Positions 18,899-28,459 of a stretch of DNA of 64,000 nt are shown here, one piece after another. Below the pieces are notes generated by a model. It did not search any database, had not been told where the DNA came from, and saw only the letters and a program-made list of their open reading frames with translations. Position 1 is the stretch's first letter. The number at the start of each line of letters is the position of its first letter. Source of the DNA: Stutzerimonas stutzeri. GTDB taxonomy: Bacteria; Pseudomonadota; Gammaproteobacteria; Pseudomonadales; Pseudomonadaceae. The stretch covers positions 1 through 64,000 of the forward strand of contig NZ_JAMOIE010000005.1 in NCBI RefSeq assembly GCF_024448935.1. The letters run 5' to 3'. The translations under genes were made by a program, and so were the position numbers.

Positions 18899-19816
18899 TT
18901 ACAACGCCGGCACTTCGCGCAACAGCCATTGCACCAGCGCGCCGCCGCCATGCCCGGTGGCATCGGCACGTTCGCGCAAGCGATGGCCGACCACCGAGGG
19001 CAGCACCGCCTGGACGTCTTCGGGGATGACGTAATCTCGGCCGTCGAGAAAGGCCCAGGCACGGGCTGCCGCCAGCAGCGCCAGGCTGGCGCGAGGTGAC
19101 AGGCCCCAGGCGAATTGCGGCTGGGTGCGCGTGGCCTCGACCAGGCGCAGGACGTAATCGACCAGAGCATCACTGACGCGAACGGCGCTCGCCGCCTGCT
19201 GGATAGCAGCCAGCTCGGCGCGATCCAGCTGGGGTTGCAACCGTGTGAGCAAATCACGACGCGAATCGCCGAGCAGCAACGCTTTCTCCGCCGCTTTGGC
19301 GGGGTAGCCCAGCGAAAGGCGCATGAGGAAGCGATCCAACTGGGATTCGGGCAACGCGAAGGTGCCGCCAGAGCTGACCGGGTTCTGCGTGGCAACCACG
19401 AAGAAGGGCTCCGGTAACGGCCGCGTCGCGCCCTCGATGGTGACCTGGCCTTCCTCCATCGCTTCAAGCAGCGCGCTCTGGCTTTTCGGTGTGGCCCGGT
19501 TGATCTCGTCAGCCAGCACCAACTCAGCGAAGATCGGTCCAGGGTGGAATACGAACTGACCGCTATCCTTGTCGAAAACAGAGGTACCGAGGATATCGCC
19601 GGGCAGCAGGTCTGAAGTGAACTGGATGCGCTGGAAGTCCAGCCCCATGACCTTTGCAAGCGCATGGCTCAACGTCGTCTTGCCCATGCCGGGCAGGTCT
19701 TCCACCAGCAGGTGCCCCTTCGCCAGCAGGCAAGCCATGGCCAATCGCACCTGCGATTGCTTGCCGAGCAGCACTTCATTGACCGCCCGCAGACAGACAT
19801 CCAATCGGGTGCGCAT
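18899..19816 (-). CDS. MoxR-family AAA+ ATPase
   Basis: 305 residues. Walker A is EDLPGMGKTTL at about residues 39-49, Walker B is LVLADEINRA at about 99-108, and the sensor-1 region is VVATQNP near 138. These are typical of MoxR/RavA-type AAA+ proteins, which act as chaperones that mature protein complexes, often with VWA-domain partners. It is the first gene of the moxR-DUF58-tgpA operon, 31 bases before DUF58. The product has no membrane segment and should be cytoplasmic. Confidence 0.93.
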   Translation of the reverse strand: MRTRLDVCLRAVNEVLLGKQSQVRLAMACLLAKGHLLVEDLPGMGKTTLSHALAKVMGLDFQRIQFTSDLLPGDILGTSVFDKDSGQFVFHPGPIFAELVLADEINRATPKSQSALLEAMEEGQVTIEGATRPLPEPFFVVATQNPVSSGGTFALPESQLDRFLMRLSLGYPAKAAEKALLLGDSRRDLLTRLQPQLDRAELAAIQQAASAVRVSDALVDYVLRLVEATRTQPQFAWGLSPRASLALLAAARAWAFLDGRDYVIPEDVQAVLPSVVGHRLRERADATGHGGGALVQWLLREVPAL

Positions 19817-19983
19817 GCAACTCTCCTCTGTTTGTCCGCTCCAATGCTACTGGCCATCCGCAGCCAGGCAAAGCACAGGAAACGCCGGGTAACGAGTTTG
19901 TGATCCGGACCTTGATCCAGCGCTATGTCCTGCTCCGCTCGACGGCTTAGGCTTGACCTCTCCAGAGTTGCCAGGAGGCTCCA

Positions 19984-22674
19984 ATGTCCACGCCCGCGCC
20001 ACACACCTGGCATGCGCAACCCGCCGACCAGACCCTGCAGCACCTGGACGTCTCGCCCAGCGGCCTGGATACGGAGGAAGCGCAGCGGCGCCTGCAAGTC
20101 TTCGGCCCCAATCGCCTGCCGCAACGCCGCGGCAACGGCCCGCTCAAGCGCTTCGTGCTGCAGTTTCATAACCTGCTGATCTACGTATTGATTCTGTCGG
20201 CCGTGGTCACCCTTGCCCTCGGCGAATGGCTCGACAGCGCCGTGATCTTCGCCGTCGTGGTGATCAACGCGATCGTCGGGTTCGTCCAGGAAGGCAAGGC
20301 GGAGCAAGCCATGCGCGCCATCCAGAAGATGCTGACGCTCGACAGCAAGGTGCGCCGCGCCGGGCGGACCACCACGGTGGCGGCCGAACGACTGGTGCCG
20401 GGCGACATGGTGTTGCTGGAAGCCGGCGACCGGGTGCCCGCCGACCTACGCCTGCTGGAATGCCGCGACCTGCGCATCGAAGAGGCGACGCTGACCGGTG
20501 AATCGCTGCCCAGCGACAAGCAGGTCGAACCGGTACCGAGCGATGCCAGCCTCGGCGACCGACACAGCATGGCCTACTCCGGCACCCTGGTCAGCGCCGG
20601 CAGCGGCTGCGGCGTGGTCGTGGCCACGGCCGGCCAGACCGAGCTGGGCCGGATCAGCCATATGCTCGGCGAAGTCGTCAGCCTGCAGACGCCGCTGCTC
20701 GCCGATATGACGCGCTTCGCCAAAGTGCTGACCTTCGTCATCCTCGCGCTGGCTCTGGGCACCTATGTCTTCGGCGTCACCCTGCGCGACTACTCGTCCG
20801 ACGACATGCTGCTGGCGGCGGTCGGCCTGGCCGTCGCGGCCATTCCCGAAGGATTGCCCGCGGTGCTGACCATTACCCTCGCCCTGGGCGTGCAGCGGAT
20901 GGCGCGACGCCGGGCGATCATCCGCCACCTGCCGGCGGTGGAGAGCCTCGGCGCGGTCACGGTGATCTGTTCCGACAAGACCGGCACCCTGACCCGCAAC
21001 GAAATGACGGTCCAGCAGGTGTTCACCGCCGCCCACCGCTACCAGGTCGACGGCGTCGGCTATGCCCCGCAGGGCAGTATCCGCTGCGATGACGGCCAAC
21101 TGTGCATGCTCGACGAGGCGACCGACCTCCAGGCGCTGGCCCGCGCCGGCCTGCTCTGCAACAGCGCCAGCCTGCTGAGCGACGGCGACGGCTGGAGCAT
21201 CACCGGCGACCCGACCGAAGCCGCCCTGCTCACCCTTGCCGGCAAGCTCGGCCTGCAGGCCGAGCATGAGCATGCGCATGCTCCACGCGTCGATGGCATC
21301 CCGTTCAGTTCCGAACGCCGCTGCATGGCCAGCCTGCACCACGACCACGCCGGCCATGGGCTCATCTATCTGGTCGGCGCCCCGGAACGGTTGCTGGCAG
21401 TGTGCAACCGGCAGTTGGTCGCCGGCTGTGCCGAGCCGCTGATCCCGGGCTATTGGCACAAGGTCCTGGCCGATGGCGCCAGCCAGGGGTTGCGCATGCT
21501 CGGGCTGGCGCTGCGTCCCCTCGGCGTGCCACGGCACGAACTGAACTACGAAGACCTCGAGGGCGATTTCGTGCTGCTGGGCCTGGTCGGCATGCTCGAC
21601 CCGCCACGCGAGGAAGCCATCGAAGCGATCGCCGAGTGCCATCAGGCCGGCATCGCGGTGAAGATGATCACCGGCGACCATGCCGCCACCGCCGCGGCCA
21701 TCGCGGTCCGGCTCGGCCTGGGAAGCCAGGCGCCGCTCACCGGGGCCGAACTGGATCATCTCGGCGACGCACAGCTCGATGCGCGCCTGGCCGATACCAC
21801 GGTGTTCGCCCGTACCAGCCCGGCGCACAAGCTGCGCCTGGTGGAGCGCCTGCAGGCCTGCGGCGCACGCGTGGCCATGACCGGCGATGGCGTCAACGAC
21901 GCGCCTGCGCTCAAGCGCGCCGACATCGGCGTGGCGATGGGCATCAAGGGTACCGAGGTGGCCAAGGAAGCGGCGCAGATGGTGCTGGCCGACGACAACT
22001 TCGCCACCATCGCCCACGCGGTGGAGGAAGGCCGCACGGTCTACGACAACCTGAAGAAGTCGATCCTCTTCATCCTGCCCACCAACGGCGGCGAAGCCCT
22101 GGTCCTGCTGGTGGCCATCGCGTTCGGCCTGACCCTGCCGATCACCCCGCTGCAGATCCTCTGGGTGAACATGATCACCGCGGTCACCCTGGCGCTAGCC
22201 CTTGCCTTCGAGCCGGGCGAGGCGGGCCTGATGCAGCGACCGCCGCGTGACCCGAGAGCCCCGCTGTTGAGCATGCAATTGCTGTGGCGGGTGGTGCTGG
22301 TGGCCATCCTGATGACCGCGGCCTGCATGGGCGTCTTCATCTACGCGCAACAGCTGGGCTGGAGCCTGGACGCCAGCCGCACACTGGCGGTGAACGCGCT
22401 GGTGGCCTGCGAAATCGCCTATCTGTTCAGCAGCCGGCAGATCAACGCACCGGCGCGCTTCGGCCTGCGAGACAACCCGATGGTCTGGGGCATGGTGGCA
22501 TTGCTGACGGCGCTGCAGTTGGCCTTCACTCAATGGGAGCCGCTGCAGCGGCTATTCGCGACCGAAACGCTGGACCTGGCAGCCTGGGGCCTCTGCCTGC
22601 TGGCCGGCGCCATGTTGCTGGTGGTGGTCGAACTGGAGAAGTGGGTGCGCCGGCTGGCCGGCTGGTCGCTGTGA
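19984..22674 (+). CDS. P2-type cation-transporting ATPase (PacL/SERCA-like)
   Basis: 896 residues. Domains in order: cation_ATPase N domain, membrane pair M1-M2 (about 60-100), the A domain with TLTGESLP (about 164-171), M3-M4 with the P2 motif PEGLPA (near 289), the phosphorylation site CSDKTGTLT (about 330-338), the N domain, the hinge TGDGVNDAP (about 633-641) and M5-M10. The motif PEGLP and absence of CPx or HMA domains place it among Ca2+, Na+ or similar pumps, not heavy-metal pumps. In M6 the sequence is [12 protein letters not shown], lacking the Asp that follows N-x-x-T in SERCA. The substrate cannot be assigned. Third codon positions are almost all G or C, more extreme than in its neighbours. 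The ribosome site is AGGAGG, about 8 bases upstream. Confidence 0.9.
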   Translation: MSTPAPHTWHAQPADQTLQHLDVSPSGLDTEEAQRRLQVFGPNRLPQRRGNGPLKRFVLQFHNLLIYVLILSAVVTLALGEWLDSAVIFAVVVINAIVGFVQEGKAEQAMRAIQKMLTLDSKVRRAGRTTTVAAERLVPGDMVLLEAGDRVPADLRLLECRDLRIEEATLTGESLPSDKQVEPVPSDASLGDRHSMAYSGTLVSAGSGCGVVVATAGQTELGRISHMLGEVVSLQTPLLADMTRFAKVLTFVILALALGTYVFGVTLRDYSSDDMLLAAVGLAVAAIPEGLPAVLTITLALGVQRMARRRAIIRHLPAVESLGAVTVICSDKTGTLTRNEMTVQQVFTAAHRYQVDGVGYAPQGSIRCDDGQLCMLDEATDLQALARAGLLCNSASLLSDGDGWSITGDPTEAALLTLAGKLGLQAEHEHAHAPRVDGIPFSSERRCMASLHHDHAGHGLIYLVGAPERLLAVCNRQLVAGCAEPLIPGYWHKVLADGASQGLRMLGLALRPLGVPRHELNYEDLEGDFVLLGLVGMLDPPREEAIEAIAECHQAGIAVKMITGDHAATAAAIAVRLGLGSQAPLTGAELDHLGDAQLDARLADTTVFARTSPAHKLRLVERLQACGARVAMTGDGVNDAPALKRADIGVAMGIKGTEVAKEAAQMVLADDNFATIAHAVEEGRTVYDNLKKSILFILPTNGGEALVLLVAIAFGLTLPITPLQILWVNMITAVTLALALAFEPGEAGLMQRPPRDPRAPLLSMQLLWRVVLVAILMTAACMGVFIYAQQLGWSLDASRTLAVNALVACEIAYLFSSRQINAPARFGLRDNPMVWGMVALLTALQLAFTQWEPLQRLFATETLDLAAWGLCLLAGAMLLVVVELEKWVRRLAGWSL

Positions 22675-22680
22675 GAGCCC

Positions 22681-22790
22681 GAAGCTTCAAGCTTGAAAAG
22701 CTCGGCCCCGAGGTCGGGCCTCCCGTAAAAGCAGCGGATGCACACCGAACCCCGCGGGAGGCACGCCCTCGTGGCGATCGCAGGCCAAGG
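22681..22790. repeat. REP-like inverted repeats after the P2 ATPase
   Basis: The gap holds two overlapping short palindromes (GAAGCTTC 22681-22688, CAAGCTTG 22688-22695), an inverted repeat GCCTCCCG (22718-22725) with CGGGAGGC (22755-22762), and a GGGAGGCACGCCCTCGTGGC segment that resembles the stem of Pseudomonas REP elements. It may act as terminator between the convergent ATPase and lipoprotein genes. Family assignment is tentative. Confidence 0.5.
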
Positions 22791-22822
22791 GCTAAGCAGC
22801 ACCACCCGGAACAGCCGCGACT

Positions 22823-23101
22823 TCAGCGCCCGGCCCGCGACTCGCGAAGGTAGAAACGCGCTTTCTTGGCCTTCTCCATGCAACCCTGGTAAGCCTCGAA
22901 TTGTTGCTGGGTCTTGGCACCGGCCAGCAGTGCCATCGCCTTGGAATAGCTCACGGTGCCGGCGAACCCTTCCGCCTCGGCCAGGCTCTGCTCTTCCCAG
23001 GCGGCGTTCAGCTGAGATGCGCAGCTGTCTCGATAGGCCGTCTTGGCGGCGCAACCGGTAAGGGCAAGTGCCAACAGCGATAGACAGATAATGTTCTTCA
23101 T
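22823..23101 (-). CDS. Small lipoprotein of unknown function
   Basis: 92 residues. A lipoprotein signal peptide is clear: MKNIICLSLLALALTGCAAK, with cleavage before C17 (lipobox LTGC). The mature part is about 76 residues, helical and charged, with two further cysteines (near residues 27 and 74) that could form a disulfide. I recognise no functional domain. It precedes mnmH in the same direction... transcription runs away from mnmH, 27 bases after its stop, so it may be the last gene of a selD-mnmH unit or a separate one. The +2 residue after Cys is Ala, so outer-membrane sorting is expected. Confidence 0.8.
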   Translation of the reverse strand: MKNIICLSLLALALTGCAAKTAYRDSCASQLNAAWEEQSLAEAEGFAGTVSYSKAMALLAGAKTQQQFEAYQGCMEKAKKARFYLRESRAGR

Positions 23102-23128
23102 CGATACATCCTTTTTTTCGAGACCTGC

Positions 23129-24238
23129 TCAGTCTTGTTGACCCGCGGCGCGCTCGCGCAAGAATTCCACGACCGCGTCCTGTTCACCTGCGAATTCGAT
23201 CCGGGCGGCCTTGCTTTCACGCTGATAGCCGTACATCGGATCGTAGTACTGCCTTAACAACGTCTCGATCCACTCGCGGTGGAGATCAACCGAGCCGGTA
23301 CTCGCCTGTTCGGCAAGTGCCTGATTCATGATTGCCGCCAACCGTGTATAGCGTTCGCCGCCAAGCCGTTTGCTGATATTGACCAGACTTTGCTGCAAGC
23401 GCTCGGCAAATGCAGTGAATCCTTCCGCGCCGTACTCGACGGTGAACTCTGCACAGAGGTCGATCACATAATCCTTGAGGATGCGGTCCACCCGTCCATC
23501 GAAACTGTCTTCGAGCCAGACCAGCGGATAGTGCTGCATCCCCTGAAACAAGGGCAGCGGAATCGAACAACGACCGACCAGCCGCGCTTCATCCTCCAAA
23601 ACGAACTGCCGTGCACCAGCCTTCTGCATCTTCAACAAACGAATCGCCAGGGTGTTCTCGAAATCGATTTGCACCGGCTGCGGAGTGGCGCGCTTGCCGA
23701 AGCTTGAACCACGATGATTGGCAATGCCTTCCAGATCGACTCCGTCGTCAAGGCGTGCCAGCACCTCGGTTTTACCCGTCCCGGTCATACCGCCGACCAG
23801 CACGAAATTGTCATGCGCGGCGGCATGCTCAATGGTTTCAAGCAAAAAGTGCCGCATCGCCTTATAGCCACCGGTCACGCGCGGATAGTCGATCCCCGCC
23901 TCGGTTTTGAGCCACTGCTGCACCAGCTGTGAACGCAACCCGCCGCGGAAACAGTAGATGTAGCCCTGAGGGTGGTTGCGCGCGAAGTCGGCCCAAGCCT
24001 GAATTCGGTCGGTCTTGACTTGACCACTCATCAGCCGGTGGCCCAGTTCGATCGCCGCTTGTTGCCCATGCTGCTTGTAACAGGTGCCGACCTTCTGCCG
24101 CTCGAGATCGTTCATCAGCGGCAGGTTGACCACGCCGGGGAATGCGCCTTTGGCGAATTCCACGGGCGCTCGCGCATCCATCATCGGCACATCGTTAAGG
24201 AACAGCTCAGCTAAATTATCGGTATCACCGCGCATCAA
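23129..24238 (-). CDS. mnmH: tRNA 2-selenouridine synthase
   Basis: 369 residues. MnmH (SelU, YbbB) replaces sulfur by selenium in 2-thiouridine at the wobble position of tRNA-Lys, -Glu and -Gln, through a geranylated intermediate, using selenophosphate. An N-terminal rhodanese domain (about residues 5-130) has its catalytic cysteine at C96 ([12 protein letters not shown]). A P-loop [11 protein letters not shown] follows near residues 144-154. The length is normal. Its start overlaps the selD stop by 4 bases (ATGA), so the two genes are translated together; selD makes the selenium donor. Confidence 0.95.
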   Translation of the reverse strand: MMRGDTDNLAELFLNDVPMMDARAPVEFAKGAFPGVVNLPLMNDLERQKVGTCYKQHGQQAAIELGHRLMSGQVKTDRIQAWADFARNHPQGYIYCFRGGLRSQLVQQWLKTEAGIDYPRVTGGYKAMRHFLLETIEHAAAHDNFVLVGGMTGTGKTEVLARLDDGVDLEGIANHRGSSFGKRATPQPVQIDFENTLAIRLLKMQKAGARQFVLEDEARLVGRCSIPLPLFQGMQHYPLVWLEDSFDGRVDRILKDYVIDLCAEFTVEYGAEGFTAFAERLQQSLVNISKRLGGERYTRLAAIMNQALAEQASTGSVDLHREWIETLLRQYYDPMYGYQRESKAARIEFAGEQDAVVEFLRERAAGQQD

Positions 24239-25269
24239 CGCACCTCAACGGCATAGGCGCCGGCTTCGATCACTTCGCCGATTGGCTCGAGTGTCAGGCC
24301 GAGTTCGGCGGCGACCGCGAGGAACTCCGCCTCGCCTTCCGGCGCGACCGCAACCAGCAATCCGCCACTGGTTTGCGGGTCGCAAAGCAGCTGTTTCTGC
24401 GCCTCGTCAATGGCCGCGATGCGGTCGCCATAACTGTCGAAGTTACGGCCGGTGCCACCGGGCACGCAGCCTTGTTCGAGGTAGTACCCGACGCCGTCCA
24501 GACGCGGCACGCAGGCGTAATCAATGCGCGCGGTCACAGCGCTGCCATCGGCCATTTCCACCAAATGGCCGAGCAGGCCGAAACCGGTGACATCGGTCAT
24601 TGCGTGCACGCCTTCCAGCTTGCCGAAACGACTACCGGGCGTGTTGAGCGTGCACATCCAGTCGCGGGCCAGCCCCACGTCCTCGGCGCGCAGGCAGGCC
24701 TTCTTCTCGGCGGTGGTGAGGATGCCGATGCCCAGCGGCTTGGTCAGGTACAGCTTGCAGCCGACGGTCGCGGTGTCGTTGCGCTTCATCTGGCGCTTGT
24801 TGACCAGGCCGGTGACCGCTAGGCCGAAGATCGGCTCGGGCGCGTCGATTGAATGCCCGCCCGCCAGCGGAATGCCTGCGGCTTCACACACGGCGCGACC
24901 GCCCGCGATGACTTCGCGGGCCAGTTCCGGCGGCAGCACATTCACGGGCCAGCCAAGGATGGCGATCGCCATCAGCGGGTCCCCGCCCATGGCGTAGATA
25001 TCACTGATGGCATTGGTCGCGGCGATGCGGCCGAAATCGAAAGGATCATCGACGATCGGCATGAAGAAATCAGTAGTCGATACAACCCCGCGCTCTTCGT
25101 CGATGCCATACACCGCAGCATCATCACGCGAGGCATTCCCGACCCACAAACGCGGATCGAGATTCTGTGCCCCGCTACCGGCGAGGATCACGTCCAGCAC
25201 CTTGGGTGAAATCTTGCAGCCGCAGCCGGCACCATGGCTGTATTGGGTGAGGCGGATGGGTTCGCTCAT
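24235..25269 (-). CDS. selD: Selenide, water dikinase (selenophosphate synthase)
   Basis: 344 residues from the ATG at 25269, chosen because the product then begins [19 protein letters not shown], as in E. coli SelD. The enzyme makes selenophosphate, AMP and phosphate from selenide and ATP. The active-site cysteine is C16 (a cysteine, not selenocysteine) with K19 close by. DDAAVYGID and the glycine-rich [10 protein letters not shown] block (ATP binding) are present. The next gene in the operon is mnmH. A possible -10 (TACAAT on the minus strand, 25308-25313) lies 39 bases upstream without a good -35. No selA, selB or selenocysteine tRNA is in the window. Confidence 0.95.
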   Translation of the reverse strand: MSEPIRLTQYSHGAGCGCKISPKVLDVILAGSGAQNLDPRLWVGNASRDDAAVYGIDEERGVVSTTDFFMPIVDDPFDFGRIAATNAISDIYAMGGDPLMAIAILGWPVNVLPPELAREVIAGGRAVCEAAGIPLAGGHSIDAPEPIFGLAVTGLVNKRQMKRNDTATVGCKLYLTKPLGIGILTTAEKKACLRAEDVGLARDWMCTLNTPGSRFGKLEGVHAMTDVTGFGLLGHLVEMADGSAVTARIDYACVPRLDGVGYYLEQGCVPGGTGRNFDSYGDRIAAIDEAQKQLLCDPQTSGGLLVAVAPEGEAEFLAVAAELGLTLEPIGEVIEAGAYAVEVR

Positions 25270-25380
25270 CGGGAAAGGTCTCGTGATGCTGGCAAAAACG
25301 GGCGACGATTGTAGCAAGGCTGGTTACCGCATCGCTGCGCCATGGCCGATAGGGTTGCAATGAAACGGCCGGCTCCTCGG

Positions 25381-25437
25381 CTTTAGCTTGAAGCTCCTCG
25401 CTTTAGCTTGCAGCTTGCAGCTTGCTGCTCGAAGCTA
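25381..25437. repeat. AGCTT-rich intergenic repeat, copy 1
   Basis: The gap between selD and the patatin gene contains two near-identical direct repeats of about 20 bases (CTCCTCG(G)CTTTAGCTTG followed by AAG or CAG), then a run of heptads of the form CAGCTTG ending in CTCGAAGCT. Every second to third base triplet repeats AGCTT. A related stretch lies at 46961-47038 and a short one at 22681-22704. Confidence 0.75.
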
Positions 25438-25463
25438 GAGCCCCATGCCAAAGGGAGAATCAT

Positions 25464-26450
25464 ATGGGCAACAAGGTCGCACTGGTATTGGGTTCGGGAG
25501 GCGCGCGTGGTTATGCGCACATCGGCGTGATCGAAGAACTCGAAACCCGGGGCTACGAGATCACCTGCGTCGCAGGTTGTTCGATGGGCGCAGTCGTAGG
25601 CGGTATTTACGCAGCCGGCAAGTTGGAAGAGTACCGCGAATGGATCGAAAGCCTGGACTACTTCGACATGCTGCGATTGGTCGACCCGAGCTTCAGCCTC
25701 GGGGCGATACGCGGCGAGAAGATCTTCGGGCGGATCCGAGAGATGCTCGGATCGGTCAACATCGAGGATCTGCCGATTCCTTTCACCGCCGTTGCGACCG
25801 ATCTGACGAACCAGCAGGAGATCTGGTTCCAGGAGGGCAACCTGGAACTGGCCATGCGTGCATCAGCAGCCATCCCAAGCCTGTTCACGCCGGTCATGCA
25901 AGGCAACCGAATGCTGGTCGACGGCGGGATACTCAACCCACTACCAATCGTGCCGGTGGTCTCGAGCCACAGCGACATCATCATCGCCGTCAATCTCAAC
26001 GCCAATAACCATCGGCAATACCCGCTTCCGGAAGTGGCCCGACCAGGACGCTTCGATGCCATGGTCAGCTCGATCAGCTCGTACGTTCCGTTCTGGCGCA
26101 GCAAGGGGCTTGAAGAGCATATGGCCGAACTCACTGCTGCCGATGGGCCTGGCGCGAATCAGCCACCGGCCGCCCCGTCTGGGCAAAGCGCGCCGAAGTC
26201 GGCCGAGGGTTCGATGGTGATCGACGTGGGCGGCCCGGCATCCTTGCTGGAACTCATCAACCAGAGCTTCGAAGTGATGCAATCCTCACTGACGCAATAC
26301 AAGATCGCCGGTTACCCACCCAACGTGCTGGTCAATATTCCCAAGCGCGCCTGCCGTTTCTACGAGTTTTACAAAGCACCCGAACTGATCAAGCTGGGGC
26401 AGATAATTGCCAGCGACGCGCTTGACAAGTACGAGCGCGAGCAGCTCTGA
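25464..26450 (+). CDS. Patatin-like phospholipase, RssA/NTE type
   Basis: 328 residues from the ATG at 25464, with the ribosome site GGGAGA a few bases upstream; the open frame starts at 25422 but lies in the repeat. The patatin Ser-Asp dyad is visible: oxyanion motif GSGGARG at residues 10-16, nucleophile S40 in GCSMG, and D153 in DGG. There is no signal peptide, so it is probably cytoplasmic or membrane-associated. The C-terminal part (about 200-328) is typical of the Pseudomonas RssA-type branch. Substrates may be phospholipids or lysophospholipids, but none is known. It is a different patatin from PlpD at 57.2 kb. Confidence 0.88.
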   Translation: MGNKVALVLGSGGARGYAHIGVIEELETRGYEITCVAGCSMGAVVGGIYAAGKLEEYREWIESLDYFDMLRLVDPSFSLGAIRGEKIFGRIREMLGSVNIEDLPIPFTAVATDLTNQQEIWFQEGNLELAMRASAAIPSLFTPVMQGNRMLVDGGILNPLPIVPVVSSHSDIIIAVNLNANNHRQYPLPEVARPGRFDAMVSSISSYVPFWRSKGLEEHMAELTAADGPGANQPPAAPSGQSAPKSAEGSMVIDVGGPASLLELINQSFEVMQSSLTQYKIAGYPPNVLVNIPKRACRFYEFYKAPELIKLGQIIASDALDKYEREQL

Positions 26451-26479
26451 ACAGGGAGCCTGCAATCCGCAACAGCCGG

Positions 26480-27574
26480 CTAGTCGCGGACTGCTGCATC
26501 GTTGGATTGTTTGCCCGGTAGTTTTGCTGGCGTGACGACCCCTGGCACTTCCTTGACCAGCCAGTCTTTCAGCAGGCTGTAGGCAACTGCCAGCAGCGTC
26601 GGGCCGAGGAACAGCCCCATGAAACCGAACGCCAGCACGCCACCAAACACGCCAAGCAGCACCACCACCAATGGCAGGTTGCCTCCGCGGCTGATCAGGT
26701 AGGGTTTCAGCACGTTGTCCACCCCACTGATGATGAACATTCCCCAGATGCCCAAAAATATCGCCATGCCGTACTGCCCCTGCCAGGCGAGCCAGAGCGT
26801 GGCAGGCCCCCAGACCAAGGGTGGGACCATCAGGAAACTGAAAGCGAACGTCAGCAGACCGAGGAACAGTGCCCCGGGTACGCCTGCAATGCTGAGGCCG
26901 ACGTACGCCAGAATAGCCTGGGCAGCAGCAGTGCCGATCACACCGTTGACGACACGCTGAACTGTCCCAGCCACCAGCTCCAGGTAATGATCAGCGCGAT
27001 CGCCGATCAATCGGTGCAGCAGGCTATGGACGAACGCGGCCAGTTTCGGCCCGTCGCGATAGAAAAAGAACACCAGTACCAGGCTGAGCGCGAGTTCCAG
27101 CATCCCCCCGCCTACGCGCGCGCTGCGCACCAGCAACCAGTTGCCGACCTGACCGACATAGGGCCGGATCGTCGCGAAGAAGGCCGTGCCTTGCTCGTCC
27201 AGTGTGTTCCACACATTCAACAGGTTGTCGCCGATCAGTGGCAGCTCAGCGAGCCACGCCGGCGGTGCTGGCAGCCCCTGCACTTGCAGGTTGTGCACCA
27301 GCACGTTGAACTCGCGAATCTGGTCGGCGATGTTGAATCCCAGCCAGACCAGCGGCACCGCCACCAGTACCATCCAACCGCCGGTCAAGAGGGTCGCGGC
27401 AAGCGTGGAATTGCCCCTCATCCAACGGGTCAGCAGGCGCATGATCGGCCAGCTGGCGAATGCGAGCACCGCCGCCCAGAACAGCGCCGAGGCAAACGGG
27501 GCCAGCACCCACACACAGGCACCGAGCAGCACCAGGAGCAGAATCTGCACCAGCAGACGATCGTTGTTAAGCAT
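26480..27574 (-). CDS. AI-2E family transporter (PerM-like permease)
   Basis: 364 residues from the ATG at 27574. It is an eight-helix membrane protein of the PerM/TqsA family: hydrophobic blocks near residues 8-45, 60-85, 150-175, 205-235, 240-275 and 300-345, including the conserved GVIGTAAAQAILAYVGL and PPLVWGPATLWL pieces. The family includes exporters of autoinducer-2 and sodium/proton antiporters, so the substrate is uncertain. It is convergent with the patatin gene, with 29 bases between the stops and no clear terminator there. Confidence 0.85.
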   Translation of the reverse strand: MLNNDRLLVQILLLVLLGACVWVLAPFASALFWAAVLAFASWPIMRLLTRWMRGNSTLAATLLTGGWMVLVAVPLVWLGFNIADQIREFNVLVHNLQVQGLPAPPAWLAELPLIGDNLLNVWNTLDEQGTAFFATIRPYVGQVGNWLLVRSARVGGGMLELALSLVLVFFFYRDGPKLAAFVHSLLHRLIGDRADHYLELVAGTVQRVVNGVIGTAAAQAILAYVGLSIAGVPGALFLGLLTFAFSFLMVPPLVWGPATLWLAWQGQYGMAIFLGIWGMFIISGVDNVLKPYLISRGGNLPLVVVLLGVFGGVLAFGFMGLFLGPTLLAVAYSLLKDWLVKEVPGVVTPAKLPGKQSNDAAVRD

Positions 27575-27596
27575 GGTGTTACCTATGGAAGAAGGC

Positions 27597-27621
27597 GGTG
27601 CACTTTGGAGCAAAGTGCACC
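27597..27621 (-). terminator. Terminator-like hairpin after the DUF4892 gene
   Basis: A perfect 11-base-pair inverted repeat (GGTGCACTTTG, 27597-27607, with CAAAGTGCACC, 27611-27621) with a 3-base loop lies between the DUF4892 stop and the PerM-like start. On the minus strand it is followed by the pyrimidine-rich GCCTTCTTCC, so it can end DUF4892 transcription. Confidence 0.65.
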
Positions 27622-27655
27622 GGAAGCAGTGGCCTTCGCAGTCTGCAACATACGC

Positions 27656-28459
27656 TCAACGCAACAGCGTCATACGCAGCCCATCCTCGTCGGAGGTCTC
27701 CGCTTCCATGCGCCGCGCATTGATCCGCTCCTGGGTAAGCGCCTCGTACCAAGCCGCGGCGCCTTTGCCTTTCAGCGAGACCCGTATCGTGCTGTCGAGC
27801 CGCAGGACATTGGCCAGCAGCGCGCCCCACTCCGCCGTGGGCTCTTGCGGCAATCGAGGCAGCCAGAGTTCGCCAGTGCTTTTCAACTGACGCAACAGGG
27901 TGCCCGGATTCGGCAGGATGATACCGAGCGACTGATCAGGCTCGAACTGCTCCACATGCAGATAAGGACGACCGTTGCCACGGGTGACACCGTATAGCGC
28001 CATCAGCCGATCCGAATCGCCTGGCAGGCGCGCCAGCAGATAGGCCTGCCTCGCCTCTGGGCCATACAGCGTCGAGCGATGAAACACCTCGTTAGCCCAT
28101 AGACTGCTCGATCCGCACTCACGCCCCTCACACCAGAAGAGCAGTTCAGCGCCCTCGTTCAACAGACGATGTCGTCCCCGCTCGAATGCTTCGATGCCGG
28201 TATGGACATCGGGCAGCAGATAGGTAACCGCCGTCAGGTGGCCGCTGGCGGTGATCTGGTCGCTCATTCGCAGCCGCCCGCTGATACGCCGTATCGAATC
28301 CAGCGGATAGGTTCGGTCCAGCACGTCCCGCTCTTTGAAGCCCACGATTTCAGATTGCGGGTAGCGCGGAAGCACGTCGAAATCTCTGCTGCCCGGAAGA
28401 TCCGCCGCAGCAGTGGTACTGATAGCCAAGATCAGCGCCGTTATCCATCTAACTCGCAT
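27656..28459 (-). CDS. DUF4892 domain-containing exported protein
   Basis: 267 residues from the only in-frame ATG that gives a signal peptide (28459; MRVRWITALILAISTTAAA). The mature protein starts near residue 20 and carries the pattern of DUF4892, a Pseudomonas-type periplasmic domain of unknown function: LPRYPQSEIVGF near residues 30-41, DRTYPLD near 48, and a C-terminal helical part reminiscent of OmpA-less family members. Two cysteines (WCEGREC, near 110) could form a disulfide. No enzymatic motif is visible. It stands alone between PerM and the hydrolase pair. Confidence 0.75.
   Translation of the reverse strand: MRVRWITALILAISTTAAADLPGSRDFDVLPRYPQSEIVGFKERDVLDRTYPLDSIRRISGRLRMSDQITASGHLTAVTYLLPDVHTGIEAFERGRHRLLNEGAELLFWCEGRECGSSSLWANEVFHRSTLYGPEARQAYLLARLPGDSDRLMALYGVTRGNGRPYLHVEQFEPDQSLGIILPNPGTLLRQLKSTGELWLPRLPQEPTAEWGALLANVLRLDSTIRVSLKGKGAAAWYEALTQERINARRMEAETSDEDGLRMTLLR

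Noticed and set aside
19953-19978. MerR/CueR-type metal-responsive promoter before the P2 ATPase
   Set aside because: TTGACC followed by a CCTC...GAGG imperfect inverted repeat looked similar, but no -10 is present before the start codon and the repeat overlaps the ribosome site.
20446-22017. Minus-strand open frame of 523 codons opposite the P2 ATPase
   Set aside because: It lies fully inside a well-supported gene of very high GC, where stop codons are rare on the other strand. The translation has no domain and is rich in His, Gln, Gly and Ala, as antisense shadows are.
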